Source: Ktedonospora formicarum (GTDB lineage: Bacteria; Chloroflexota; Ktedonobacteria; Ktedonobacterales; Ktedonobacteraceae). From it: a stretch of 64,000 bases of DNA. Positions 35,964 through 44,959 of the stretch are shown here, one piece after another. The position numbers were made by a program, and so were the translations under genes. Numbering within the stretch: the first letter of the stretch is position 1; every line of letters starts with the position of its first letter. The notes under the pieces are model-generated. The model made no database searches, was not told the DNA's origin, and saw only the letters and a program-made list of their open reading frames with translations. The stretch spans positions 682,001 through 746,000 of the forward strand of contig NZ_BNJF01000003.1 in assembly GCF_016587355.1 (NCBI RefSeq). Reading direction: 5' to 3'.

Positions 35964-38900
35964 ATGAAGCTTAAACAGCTCTTGCGCGAGTTGGAAGCGC
36001 TGCCCTATATCGAACGTATGCGGAGGATGGTGGAGCTTGGTCGCCAGGCGGCAAAGGATGCCGAAGTAGGCGAGGTGATCGCAAAGCTGGCACAGGGAAA
36101 TGTCTACGAGCGCGTGCTGGCAGTTCAGGCAAGCCACGGAAGTCGAGATGCGGCTCTGGTCGCGCGTGCGCTGAACGATCCCGCTCGCGATGTGCGAGGA
36201 AAAGCAGTAAGCATAGCGGCGTACATCTGTAGCGATGAGGAGCTAGCCACTGCGCTAGAGACAATCCCTCACGATCTGCGCTTCATACTGCTCAACAGGC
36301 TCACAAAACTTCACAGGCATGCCCCATTAATGCCTATATTGAACAACGGGCGACGCAAGCCAGCAGCCAACTACCAATCCTGCTGCCCTTCGCCTCGCGT
36401 GAGGTTGTTACTCGGCACCTGGAGCAGGTCGCGGAGAGGCTTGAGCTACATCAATGGAAGCGTCTCGCAGAGCATCATCCCAGGCTGACCTCTGAATGGC
36501 TTGAGGGGCGTGCGGCACTGGGCGAATACGATCCGCAGCTTAAAGGCCAGATTAACATGGTCCTACCTGCGCTTGCTCGTCTGGACCCAGACCTGGGCGT
36601 GGAGCTTGTACGCGCCTCGCTAGCAAGCTTCCCCTTGCATGAACTGAGCCTCCAGTCCCTCATCCAGCAGCGGCCAAACGAGATTGCCGACCTCATCATC
36701 CAATTGGGAGAAGAGAGCAACATCGAATTCGATAACGCGGCCCCACTGCTAAACGACGAGCGGTTGCTGACGCTCTGGACGCGCTTTCCGGGTCTCATGG
36801 ACCTCGATGCATTCGAGCGCTATACACCACGACAGCGCCTCGCACTCTACAACGCTTGCGGACATGGCTGGCGCATGAGCGATGGCACACTCTCACCCGA
36901 GATTGTCGCCTACCTCCCAGCAGAGCAACGCGCGGAAGAGGCACGCCGCCATATGAAACTGCCTGTCCTACAAGCAGAGCCCGAAAGGCGTCTAGACTAC
37001 GCGGCCTACCTCCCCTGGGACGAGGCTCGGGTAGCGCTCACCGAAACTCTGAACACGCCCAATGCGGACCTTCGAGGTGCCTCGTTAAAAGCGCTTATCA
37101 CAGTGGCTCGATACGAGCGTGGGCGGCTAGGAGAGGTGCTAAAACTGGTCCTGGCGCGGCGCAATGAGCAAGATCCCGTGCGCTACGCGATGCTGGAAGC
37201 ATTGATGGACCTTCCCCACAGCGCATGGCAGGCAGAACACCTACCCGATCTGGCAGGCGTAATACACGACACGCTTGCCGCGCGCGACCTCTCAAGCGCC
37301 ACCGCGAGCGAGGCAGAAGAGCTCATTGTCCATCTATTGCCTTTCCATCCCGAGTGGTGCGCGCAACAACTCGCGGAACTCTGGCGCGCGCGAGGATATA
37401 TTACCACCAGGGAGCTCTACGCCTATCTTAGCGAGGCGCATGTGCCTATACTCGCCAGACACCTCGCGCCTGTATTGCGCCAATGGCGCAAGCAGGAGAA
37501 CGAGTATCAGCTCTATGTATTGGCCAATACGCTTGGTCATCGCCTGCATATCTACGACGAGTTGGTAGAGCTCCTGGCAGATATTAGCGAGGACACGCGC
37601 ACATCAAGTATCCTGAGCTCGATCATCTATGTACTGGAAAAGTATCAACCCAAGCGCCTGCGTAAGCTAATTCCACACCTTCTAGAGAAAGATCCGAGTT
37701 GCATTACGATTCCAGAGATCCACGCCTATGTGCATCTACAGCGGCAGGATCTATTACCGCCCTTCCTGGGTCGAAGCGCTTATAAGGGGCGCTTCAGCAC
37801 AGGCAAGACCCGCTTTGTGATTGGGGTAGATTCTGGCTTCTACCGCTGGACATCGGGCCAGCAGGAGAGCTTCGCCCAGACATTATTAGAGATCGCACGA
37901 GACAAGAAGCGCGCGACCTATGAGGTCCTACAGTCCATCGCGCGCCTTGCCTCCATGCCAGCGCTCGATGCCGCCCATGTCGTCTCCTTCGCCAACGACA
38001 AACGCGAGGCCATACGCGACGCGGCCCTGCAAGCGCTTGGAAGGCTAGACGCGGGACGGGGTATCCCTACACTATTGGAGGCAATGGGGGATGAGCGAGC
38101 CCGGATCGCTATCTACGCACTGCGCAAGGCTGTGCTCTCCATGCCGACAAGCAAGGCACTCGCCACCCTGCGCCAGGTGCCAATGCAGCGCGTCACCGTC
38201 GCCAAAGAAGCCATTCGCTTGATTGGCGAGTTGGAGACTGACGAGGCCTATCGTGAGCTTTTGGCCCAAAACCAGCGCGAAGATCTGCATCGAGATGTAC
38301 GTGTGGCTCTCTTGCGCGCGCTCTGGCCCTACCTGGACCGGCAGGAATGCTGGGAGATCTTCTCAGAGGCCGCACACTCAGAGGATAGCGCCATCGCTCA
38401 GGGCATCATGCAGATACCCGCAGATGGTCTTTCTCGTCAGGCTCGCGCACGTCTGGTATCCCTGCTCGCAACCCTGCTTGAGCATCCTGACGCCCATATA
38501 CGCCAGGAGACGCTCAGGCGTTGCGTTCAATCACCCGTTAGCGACAAGGAACACGTACTCTATCCTGGTCTGCTTGCATTACTGAGCACGCCTTTAAAGG
38601 GTATGAGGCTGCTTGCGGCAAATGTAGCCCTGAGGACCTATGCGAAAGAAGAACCCGAGCTCATCGGCGAGGCCATACGCGGTCTACTTTCCGACCGGAG
38701 GGCGCTCCATAGCGCCTGTGAAGCACTTCTCTCGCTCCTGCGGATTGGTCGTGGTCGCCTGCTGCCAGCCACGCGAACCATTTTGAATGTGCTCGAATCA
38801 GATCCCCTGACCATCACATTGCGCGCGCAAATATGCGTCGCGGGTCTCCCCTGGTCGGAGCTTGAGCCAGCCCTCGTCGCGCTCGTCGAAAACCTGCATT

Positions 38901-39169
38901 CCGACGCCCTGGCGCAGACCGCGAAAGCCATCGAGGAGAGCTATCTACGACCAGAGGCCGATCACCTCACCCTGGAAGCAGCCCTATCACATAGCGAGGA
39001 TGAGCGCCTGCGCCGCCTGGGCCTCTCCGCTCTGCTAGCCCAGACACGGCGAGCGAGCGGCTGGAGTGATGAATGCATCGCGCGCCTGGAACGCTACTGT
39101 CAGGACCCCTCGTCCCTGGTTGCCGAGAAGGCTCAATTCACCTTCCCACCGCAGGAAGAGCCTGAGTAG
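35964..39169 (+). CDS. Large HEAT-repeat protein, frame broken at a C4 run
   Basis: Read through, it has 1068 residues made almost entirely of alpha-helical HEAT/ARM-like repeats; typical units include DAALVARALNDPARDVRGKAVSIAA near the start, LLEIARDKKRATYEVLQSIARLA, VVSFANDKREAIRDAALQALGRL and TLLEHPDAHIRQETLRRCVQ. It has neither a signal peptide nor membrane helices, so it is cytoplasmic and probably a scaffold or binding platform. The frame breaks at 36322-36325: five C restore NAYIEQRATQASSQLPILLPF, joining the 36488-ending part to the rest. GGGAG is 7 bp before ATG 35964. A strong hairpin follows the stop. Function unknown. Confidence 0.85.
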
Positions 39170-39200
39170 CTTTAATATATACACCCTCCGCCTATACAAT

Positions 39201-39247
39201 CCCCACTTCGAACGCTGTTCAGAAAACGAACAGCGTTCGAAGCGGGG
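39201..39247 (+). terminator. Hairpin terminator after the HEAT-repeat gene
   Basis: CCCC-CTTCGAACGCTGTTC pairs with GAACAGCGTTCGAAG-GGGG (15-bp core plus four) around seven bases. It lies 32 bp after the stop; no strong T run. Confidence 0.65.
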
Positions 39248-39315
39248 ATAATGATATTTGCATAGCGAATGGTGAGTAAGGTTGGATATTTGGAGAAATT
39301 GGAAGGGCGGCCGGT

Positions 39316-39349
39316 CGTGCCGACCGGGACAGTTGTCCCGGTCGGCACG
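39316..39349 (-). terminator. Hairpin downstream of the lipoprotein gene
   Basis: CGTGCCGACCGGGACA (39316-39331) and its exact complement (39334-39349) form a 16-bp stem, 9 bp past the stop of the convergent lipoprotein gene. Confidence 0.6.
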
Positions 39350-39357
39350 GCTCGGCG

Positions 39358-39864
39358 CTAGTGGGTCCGTCGCGGCGTCGGCCGCGTGACGACCGGCGGG
39401 TTGACGTTGCTCGTCGGTCGCGCGACCGGCGGGCGCACGTTGGTCGTCGAGTTGGTCGTCGGGCGCGTCGTCGGGTTGGTGGTCGGCGTGCGGGTGCCAC
39501 CCGTCGGTCGCGTCGTCGGTCGGACGTTCGTCCAGCCGCCGTAGTTGTGCCAGTTGTTCAGCGAGTGGCCGGTGTAGCCGGTGCCGAAGTAGTAGTTGTA
39601 GTACCAGGTGTCACCCAGGTAGTACCACCCGGCCGCCTGGTTGTTGGTGTCCCAGTTCTCGCTCCCCGCCCACTTGAGGCAGTTGTCCCACAACTTCACG
39701 TCGGAGTTGGTCAGGGGCTGCTCACCCTCGACCTTGTCGCCGAGCAGCTCGCACTGCTGCTTGTGGTGCTGGGCGGTGTCGCTACCGCACGCGGTGAGCG
39801 TGAACGAACCGAAGGCCGTCGCCGGCAGCACGATCCCGACTATCAGCTTGCGCGTGATGCGCAT
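39358..39864 (-). CDS. Orphan GC-rich lipoprotein with Thr/Pro/Arg-rich tail
   Basis: A 168-residue lipoprotein: MRITRKLIVGIVLPATAFGS is the signal, with lipobox LTAC before GSDTAQ. A small domain follows (CELLGDKVEGEQPL...LWDNCLKWAGSENW) with two Cys after the lipid-bearing one, then an aromatic stretch rich in Tyr, Trp, Gly and Asn (AAGWYYLGDTWYYNYYFG), and a low-complexity tail of about 55 residues of TRPT/NPTT/RPP repeats, likely a wall-spanning linker. GAAGGGA is about 11 bp before the start at 39864. Codon use is strongly GC-biased compared with the flanking genes. I do not recognise the domain. Confidence 0.7.
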   Translation of the reverse strand: MRITRKLIVGIVLPATAFGSFTLTACGSDTAQHHKQQCELLGDKVEGEQPLTNSDVKLWDNCLKWAGSENWDTNNQAAGWYYLGDTWYYNYYFGTGYTGHSLNNWHNYGGWTNVRPTTRPTGGTRTPTTNPTTRPTTNSTTNVRPPVARPTSNVNPPVVTRPTPRRTH

Positions 39865-39881
39865 GGAAAACCACGTCCCTT

Positions 39882-39902
39882 CACCCCAAAACGGTTGGGG
39901 TG
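39882..39902 (-). promoter_or_regulatory. Hairpin just upstream of the lipoprotein ribosome site
   Basis: CACCCCAA and TTGGGGTG pair around five bases, ending directly beside the GAAGGGA ribosome site on the minus strand. A second stem, TCCCTGG with CCAGGGA, lies in the leader near 40022-40047. The leader may be regulated at the RNA level. Confidence 0.4.
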
Positions 39903-40125
39903 TCGATTGTTGGATCGTTACTCGACTTGTCAGAAGCACAACAATGGCTTGCGTGCATCCCACAAAGTCAGGCTTGCGCTACTTCCGCGAGCAATGAAGC
40001 CACAGCGAGGAAGAGGCAAAACCTCCCTGGTGTAACGGTTCCCAGGGAAAAGCTTTCACATCCCCTACACAACCACCGATCTCTCGATGAAGAACGTGCA
40101 AAGATGTGTGTTTGATTGTGAACTT

Positions 40126-40155
40126 AGTATAGCGTAAAAGCAGTAGATAACACAA
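40126..40155 (-). promoter_or_regulatory. Promoter candidate for the lipoprotein gene
   Basis: On the minus strand TTGTGT (40150-40155) and TATACT (40126-40131) are 18 bp apart, giving a leader of about 250 nt. Nothing else resembling a gene is seen in 39865-40250. Confidence 0.5.
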
Positions 40156-40250
40156 GTCGTAGCCTGCTTGATTGCCTAGAAGTACATTGTGTATATGGAC
40201 TCAGTACTCATATGCTTTAATAGAAACATATAAAGGAGGCATTGACCCTC

Positions 40251-40889
40251 ATGAAACTAGAGACAGAAGCCTATTTGGAACAGCAAGCCCGCTGGCCTCG
40301 GCAGGGGAGGCACATCCTGGCCCAGTATAATGACACTTCGGTCGTAGTCTACCAGGCATACAATAGGAGCATCGGGCATTTCGCGGCGCGCAACGGCTAC
40401 TTCGGTGGCTCGTTCTCCCTCTCGCGAATGAGCTGGGTGAAGCCAAACTTTCTCTGGATGATGTATCGCTGCGGCTGGGCAAGCAAGCATAATCAAGAGG
40501 TCGTCCTGGCAGTCCGGCTCAAGCGTGCAGCCTTTGACAAGATTCTAACCCAGGCCGTACACTCAAATTATGTCGAGGAGGTCTATAGTAGTCACGCAGC
40601 CTGGAAGCAGGTTTCGGAGGATGGTGACACGCGCCTGCAATGGGACCCGGACCACGATCCGAAAGGACAGAAGGTCGAGCGGCGTGCGATTCAACTTGGC
40701 ATGCGCGGCCCCACCCTGGCGCGCTATGCCCGCGAGTGGCTGTTGGATATAGAAGATATTTCCGACTTCGTGCGAGAGCAATACGAGCACGTCCTTAGCG
40801 GCGACTATGATCGACTGCTCACGCCTCGTGAGATGGTCTATCCCGTGGCTGATCCCCAGGTCGCGGCCCGCCTCGGCCTCGCATTGTAA
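40251..40889 (+). CDS. DUF4291 family protein
   Basis: A 212-residue soluble protein of the DUF4291 family, recognised from AAYN-type N-terminal VVYQAYNRSIGHFAARNGYFG, the hallmark MSWVKPNFLWMMYRCGWASK, and QEVVLAVRLKRAAFDKIL. The length is usual for the family. AAAGGAGG lies 11 bp before ATG 40251; an in-frame TTG at 40242 is too close to it. The molecular role of the family is not known; it is widespread in soil bacteria and fungi. It is a single gene with no obvious partner. Confidence 0.88.
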   Translation: MKLETEAYLEQQARWPRQGRHILAQYNDTSVVVYQAYNRSIGHFAARNGYFGGSFSLSRMSWVKPNFLWMMYRCGWASKHNQEVVLAVRLKRAAFDKILTQAVHSNYVEEVYSSHAAWKQVSEDGDTRLQWDPDHDPKGQKVERRAIQLGMRGPTLARYAREWLLDIEDISDFVREQYEHVLSGDYDRLLTPREMVYPVADPQVAARLGLAL

Positions 40890-41036
40890 TGCGACATGGC
40901 ATAATTTGAAAACCCTTCTCGCCCTGCAATGTCATGTAGAGCATAACGCCAGAACGAGAAGCCGAAACCGCACTATGCTCACCTCCTCTGCGACCAATAG
41001 CGTCTTCCCTATGTCCGGTCAGAGCGGACACCTCTC

Positions 41037-41065
41037 TTGTACAAGATAGGGCTGCCTTTTATACT
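41037..41065 (+). promoter_or_regulatory. Promoter for the IclR-leucine dehydrogenase operon
   Basis: TTGTAC (41037-41042), 17-bp spacer, TATACT (41060-41065), 48 bp before the IclR start. The preceding gap (40890-41036) holds only a loose CTTCTCG...CGAGAAG inverted repeat. Confidence 0.65.
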
Positions 41066-41112
41066 ACAGATGTAGAAATGAGTAAGAAAGCGCCCTAATC
41101 AAGGAAGATAGT

Positions 41113-41898
41113 ATGAAGCCACACGTCATGGAGAAAGTCGGTAGTCTGCTCAATCTCTTTACTTTTGAGCAGCCCGAATGGGGAGTACGCGAGGCCGCTG
41201 AAGCGCTGGATCTTCCCAGATCCACGATGGGCGATCTCCTACTCAGTTTGGCACAACAAGGATTACTCAACCGTACGCCTGCCGGGCGCTATCAACTTGG
41301 CTGGCGCTTATTTGAGTTAAGCCATGTGCTTATCGAACATACGGCCTTTTGTATAGAGGCCCGAATCGAGATGCGGGAACTCGTCGAGCGATGGGGCGAA
41401 ACTGCGCATTTGGCCGTCCTCGACGGTACACAAGTGCTCTTCGTTGAAAAACTGCAAGCGACGCCCGCCGTAGAAATCCTTCTTTCACGAGTTGGTGCGC
41501 GGCTCTCAGCGCATGAGGTAGGCGTTGGCAAAGTGCTACTGGCCTTTCAAGCCCCTTACCGTCTTCCCGCATTACTGGATAGGCTCACACTTGCCCCTCG
41601 CACACCACGAACCATTACTTCTCGTGACCACCTCCTTCAAGAACTGGAACAAGTGCGACAGCAAGGGTACGCCTACGATCACGAAGAAACATCAACTGGC
41701 CTCTGCTGCGTGGCGGCTCCCATTCTTGACGAAGATGGACAAGTCCCCGCAGCTATCAGTTTATGCATTCCAGCCTATCGCTACTATCGCCAGCAAGAAC
41801 ACTACACAGAAGTCATCGTCAAAGCAGCTCAAGCCATTTCAGAGAGACTTGGATATCATGGCAGGCAGGCAGACGCACATAGAGAACAAGGAGCATAG
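41113..41898 (+). CDS. IclR-family transcriptional regulator
   Basis: A 261-residue regulator with an N-terminal winged helix (residues 5-65: GVREAAEALDLPRSTMGDLLLSLAQQGLL in family terms) and a GAF-like effector domain with IEARIEMRELVERWGETAHLAVLDG, SAHEVGVGKVLLAF and SCVAAPI-like GLCCVAAPILDEDGQVPAAISL. The stop is two bases before the start of the leucine dehydrogenase gene, so the two are translationally close and must share a message; the regulator probably senses a branched-chain amino- or keto-acid and controls this operon. Confidence 0.92.
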   Translation: MKPHVMEKVGSLLNLFTFEQPEWGVREAAEALDLPRSTMGDLLLSLAQQGLLNRTPAGRYQLGWRLFELSHVLIEHTAFCIEARIEMRELVERWGETAHLAVLDGTQVLFVEKLQATPAVEILLSRVGARLSAHEVGVGKVLLAFQAPYRLPALLDRLTLAPRTPRTITSRDHLLQELEQVRQQGYAYDHEETSTGLCCVAAPILDEDGQVPAAISLCIPAYRYYRQQEHYTEVIVKAAQAISERLGYHGRQADAHREQGA

Positions 41899-41900
41899 CT

Positions 41901-42965
41901 ATGAAGCACATTTTTGAGCAGATGCAAGCAGAGGATTATGAGCAAATCATCTTCTGTCAGGAGCGTAGCTTCGGCTTAAAAGCTATAATCGTCATTCATG
42001 ATACGACGCTGGGGCCAGCCATGGGTGGCATGAGGATGTGGCCTTACGAGAGCGATGAGACCGCGCTTAACGACGCGCTCCGCCTGGCGCGTGGAATGAC
42101 ATATAAAAACGCGGCAGCCGGTATTCCATATGGAGGGGGGAAAGGCGTAATCCTCGCGGACCCTCATAGAACCAAAGATGAGGGGATGCTTCGGGCACTG
42201 GGACGCTTTATTCACCGGCTCAACGGACTCTTCCTGACGGGTGTTGATGTTGGAACTACAATTGCGGATATGGATATAATAAGGACTGAAACACCCTATA
42301 TTGTCACATTTTCAGAGGCATCAGGTGGTCCGGGTGACACATCGTCCGTGACGGCCTTGGGGGTGCTGCAAGGAATCCATGCCTGCCTGGAAGAGGTTTA
42401 TGGTACAACCGAATTGGCTGGGCGCACGATAGCGATTCAAGGTGTAGGAGGCGTTGGGGCGACATTGGTCGATTACCTGGTCCAGGCGGGGGCGCGCGTG
42501 ACCGTGGCGGATGTAGACCAATCAAAGGCACAGGCTCTGTCGTCGCGCTATCAAGCAGTGGAGGTCGTAGCGCCTGAAGAGATCCATCGGCTCGCAGTCG
42601 ATGTGTATAGTCCCTGCGCACTCGGCGCAGGTCTCAATGATCAGACGATACCAGCACTAAACTGCAAAATCGTGTGCGGAGGAGCCAACAATCAACTCGC
42701 AGAGGAACACCAGAGCGACCTGCTCGCCGAGCGCGGTATCCTCTATGCCCCCGATTTTATTGTGAACGCAGGCGGCATTATTGTAGGCGCACAGAGCCTT
42801 ACCCCTGGTGGTTATCAACGAGAACAAGCACTGAAGCAAATTGAGCGCATCTCCCAGACAGTACGCCAGGTATTCGCCATTGCCAATGAGCTGCATATCT
42901 CTACTCACAAGGCTGCCAATGCGCTCGCGGAGCAGCGCTTGAATATAATCCGCCAGCCGCAATAA
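41901..42965 (+). CDS. Leucine dehydrogenase (Glu/Leu/Phe/Val dehydrogenase family)
   Basis: A 354-residue NAD-dependent amino acid dehydrogenase converting branched-chain amino acids and their 2-oxo acids. The catalytic lysine is K81 in YGGGKGVIL, preceded by LGPAMGGMRMWPY; the aspartate region is FLTGVDVGTT, and the NAD domain carries IAIQGVGGVGATLVDYL. C-terminal IVCGGANNQLA and YAPDFIVNAGGIIVG are typical. The length and K80/81 position fit leucine rather than glutamate dehydrogenase. It is the second gene of the IclR operon, consistent with regulated branched-chain amino acid catabolism, possibly feeding branched fatty acid synthesis. Confidence 0.93.
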   Translation: MKHIFEQMQAEDYEQIIFCQERSFGLKAIIVIHDTTLGPAMGGMRMWPYESDETALNDALRLARGMTYKNAAAGIPYGGGKGVILADPHRTKDEGMLRALGRFIHRLNGLFLTGVDVGTTIADMDIIRTETPYIVTFSEASGGPGDTSSVTALGVLQGIHACLEEVYGTTELAGRTIAIQGVGGVGATLVDYLVQAGARVTVADVDQSKAQALSSRYQAVEVVAPEEIHRLAVDVYSPCALGAGLNDQTIPALNCKIVCGGANNQLAEEHQSDLLAERGILYAPDFIVNAGGIIVGAQSLTPGGYQREQALKQIERISQTVRQVFAIANELHISTHKAANALAEQRLNIIRQPQ

Positions 42966-43058
42966 TCCAATTCTTTTCCGTAAAACAACACCGCGAGTCT
43001 CGGCTAACGCTCAGGTTTGCGATAAAAACGTAAAATCTTAGAAGAACAGGAGAGATAC

Positions 43059-43895
43059 ATGCCAGATTTTCTCCATCGTACATATGATTTCAGTCAAACA
43101 GGGCTTGCTTCAACGCTTGATGAGGTATCGCTCTGGTCAGCTCGTTTTGGCATCCTATTATTCAAGCACCTGACACTTAGACCCAACCTGAACGTACTGG
43201 ATCTGGCTTGCGGAACCGGCTTTCCCCTCTTCGAGCTGGCACAGATCTATGGCCCCTCCTGTCAGGTGACAGGGGTAGACATATGGCAGGAAGGGCTTGA
43301 GCGGGCCAGGGCGAAACAGCAGGTCTACCAGTTGCCGAACGTGCGAATAAGCGAGGCTGATGCGGCGCATCTACCGTTTCAGACGCATGAATTTGATCTG
43401 ATCGTCTCTCATCTAGGAATCAATAATTTTGACAATCCAGAAGCGGCACTCGCCGAGTGCTTCCGTGTCGCCAAATCCGGTGCCAGTCTGGTGCTCACGA
43501 CCAATACTATCGGGCATATGCGCGAACTCTATACCCTCTTCTATGAAGTACTTCGGGGCCTCGATAAGCCTGAATATCTGGAGCGCTTGACACGGCAGGA
43601 GGAGCATCGTGGCTCAAAAGAGGGGTTCAGTCAGGCCATGCAGGCCGCCGGTTTCCAGATCACAAACATTCAAGAAGAGACATCCCTATTCCGCTATGCC
43701 GATGCAAACGCCTTGTTCAACCATATCCTGACACAGGTCGGTTTCTTAGATGGTTGGAGAAACGTGGTCGACCCGGAGGATGAAGAGCAGGTTTTCACAC
43801 TCCTGACGAACAAGCTCGATCAGGTGAAGCAGGAGCAGGGAGAACTACGTCTGACGGTCCCCATGCTCTACCTGGAAGGCAAAAAGCCAGCTTAA
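43059..43895 (+). CDS. Class I SAM-dependent methyltransferase (UbiE/Methyltransf_11 type)
   Basis: A 278-residue methyltransferase. VLDLACGTGFPLFEL is motif I, VTGVDIWQEGLERAR the acidic strand, and EADAAHLPFQTHEFDLIVSHLGINN the motif II region that often marks small-molecule methyltransferases. The C-terminal 100 residues are an extra helical cap. CAGGAGAG lies about 9 bp before ATG 43059. It follows leucine dehydrogenase by 93 bp, but a separate transcript is possible. The acceptor is unknown. Confidence 0.85.
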   Translation: MPDFLHRTYDFSQTGLASTLDEVSLWSARFGILLFKHLTLRPNLNVLDLACGTGFPLFELAQIYGPSCQVTGVDIWQEGLERARAKQQVYQLPNVRISEADAAHLPFQTHEFDLIVSHLGINNFDNPEAALAECFRVAKSGASLVLTTNTIGHMRELYTLFYEVLRGLDKPEYLERLTRQEEHRGSKEGFSQAMQAAGFQITNIQEETSLFRYADANALFNHILTQVGFLDGWRNVVDPEDEEQVFTLLTNKLDQVKQEQGELRLTVPMLYLEGKKPA

Positions 43896-43907
43896 AATAA
43901 AACCTCT

Positions 43908-43955
43908 TTAACCAAACAGGACACATGCCATGCTACATGTGTCCTGTTTGGTTAA
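43908..43955. terminator. Bidirectional terminator between convergent genes
   Basis: TTAACCAAACAGGACACATG and its exact complement (43936-43955) form a perfect 20-bp stem around eight bases, 13 bp after the methyltransferase stop and 31 bp before the convergent stop. Confidence 0.8.
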
Positions 43956-43985
43956 CCTGTCTCAGCTATTTGGGGAAAGAATCTG

Positions 43986-44663
43986 TTAATTATCACCCCA
44001 GTTGTAGGTGGTATCTGGCTGCATATTGGGAGAGTTATAGCCCATTGTAATTAAGCTGTGAGCACCGAGCTTAATATCATGGAAATCGCCAGTGTACTCT
44101 TTGCCGTCAACATAGATCTTCCAACCAGTATTCTGCTTGAGTTGCGCAGGATAGCCCAGGCTGGAGAAGCGCTGCTGCCAGACGGTGAAGAAATCTCCCA
44201 GAGTATAGGTCTTGGTCGTAGGGGATTCGATATGGAGCAGACCGGTAGTGTCGTGAGTGTGTAGCCAATAGATACAGGAACCATCACTTGCGATACCAAT
44301 ATTCTGAGGTATTGCTACTGGCTGACCATCGATATAGACAGATAAATGTGCGTGGATATGATAATTAAGCTGCTCTTGCGCGTCGCATGTAATACCGTTG
44401 ACCGCAGCATAAGCTGGATTGGTCGTAGATGCATTGTTCGTGGAGCTGGTTGAACTGTTGTTCGACGCCTGATTTTGATTATTGCGGGTCACGCCATAGA
44501 CTATACCAGCAATGATCAGAACGGCAACTAGAATGGTGCCACCTATAATGTACCACCTGTTGCGTTGCTCACGCTGCTGGCGCTCCCTGTTCCTGCGTTG
44601 CTCCTCACGCCGCCCATGCTGGCGCTGCCTCTTAGTCTGGGGCTGGGTTGTTTGTTTCGCCAT
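43986..44663 (-). CDS. Membrane-anchored His-rich extracytoplasmic protein
   Basis: A 225-residue protein with a very basic, Gln/Arg-rich cytoplasmic N-terminus (residues 1-36), one transmembrane helix (37-60), a Ser/Thr/Asn linker and an outer domain of about 140 residues. That domain carries clustered histidines in YHIHAHLSVYIDGQ and CIYWLHTHDTTGLLHIESP, with two cysteines, which looks like a metal site. I recognise this as a conserved uncharacterised type but cannot give it a function. The ribosome site AGAGG is unusually close to ATG. It is convergent with the methyltransferase. Confidence 0.75.
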   Translation of the reverse strand: MAKQTTQPQTKRQRQHGRREEQRRNRERQQREQRNRWYIIGGTILVAVLIIAGIVYGVTRNNQNQASNNSSTSSTNNASTTNPAYAAVNGITCDAQEQLNYHIHAHLSVYIDGQPVAIPQNIGIASDGSCIYWLHTHDTTGLLHIESPTTKTYTLGDFFTVWQQRFSSLGYPAQLKQNTGWKIYVDGKEYTGDFHDIKLGAHSLITMGYNSPNMQPDTTYNWGDN

Positions 44664-44783
44664 ATTCCTCTTCTCGCATGCACTGAGTAATGATTAATTC
44701 TCCCCATTATATCTATTGATGTAAATATTGCAAGCTTCTGACCACCTATAGAGGGGAGCAAATAGGTTGAGCCGTGAGCGCGG

Positions 44784-44813
44784 CACAGGCTGAAGCACTA
44801 CACCTACATATGA
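44784..44813 (+). repeat. Solitary degenerate arm of the inverted-repeat family
   Basis: GGCTGAAGCACTACACCTACATATGAT keeps CTGAAGC and CTACATATG at the consensus distance but has lost the centre and has no inverted partner. It lies in the 296-bp gap before the threonine deaminase gene; no gene is visible there. Confidence 0.4.
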
Positions 44814-44959
44814 TAAGGTGGACATCCAACAAATTACCACTGTATAGGTAATCAAGTTGCTTCAATCGCGGCGAAAACCCATCTAGCGCTACGTGTGGAT
44901 TACTGCTAGAATGAGCAGTAAGCAATGAGGCTACGCAACCAGAAGGAGTATTTTCGTTT

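Noticed and set aside
39361..40035. Arg/Val-rich open frame on the plus strand opposite the lipoprotein
   Set aside because: Its composition is what a shadow of the GC-rich Thr/Pro repeat tail would give; the minus strand has a signal peptide with lipobox and a ribosome site.
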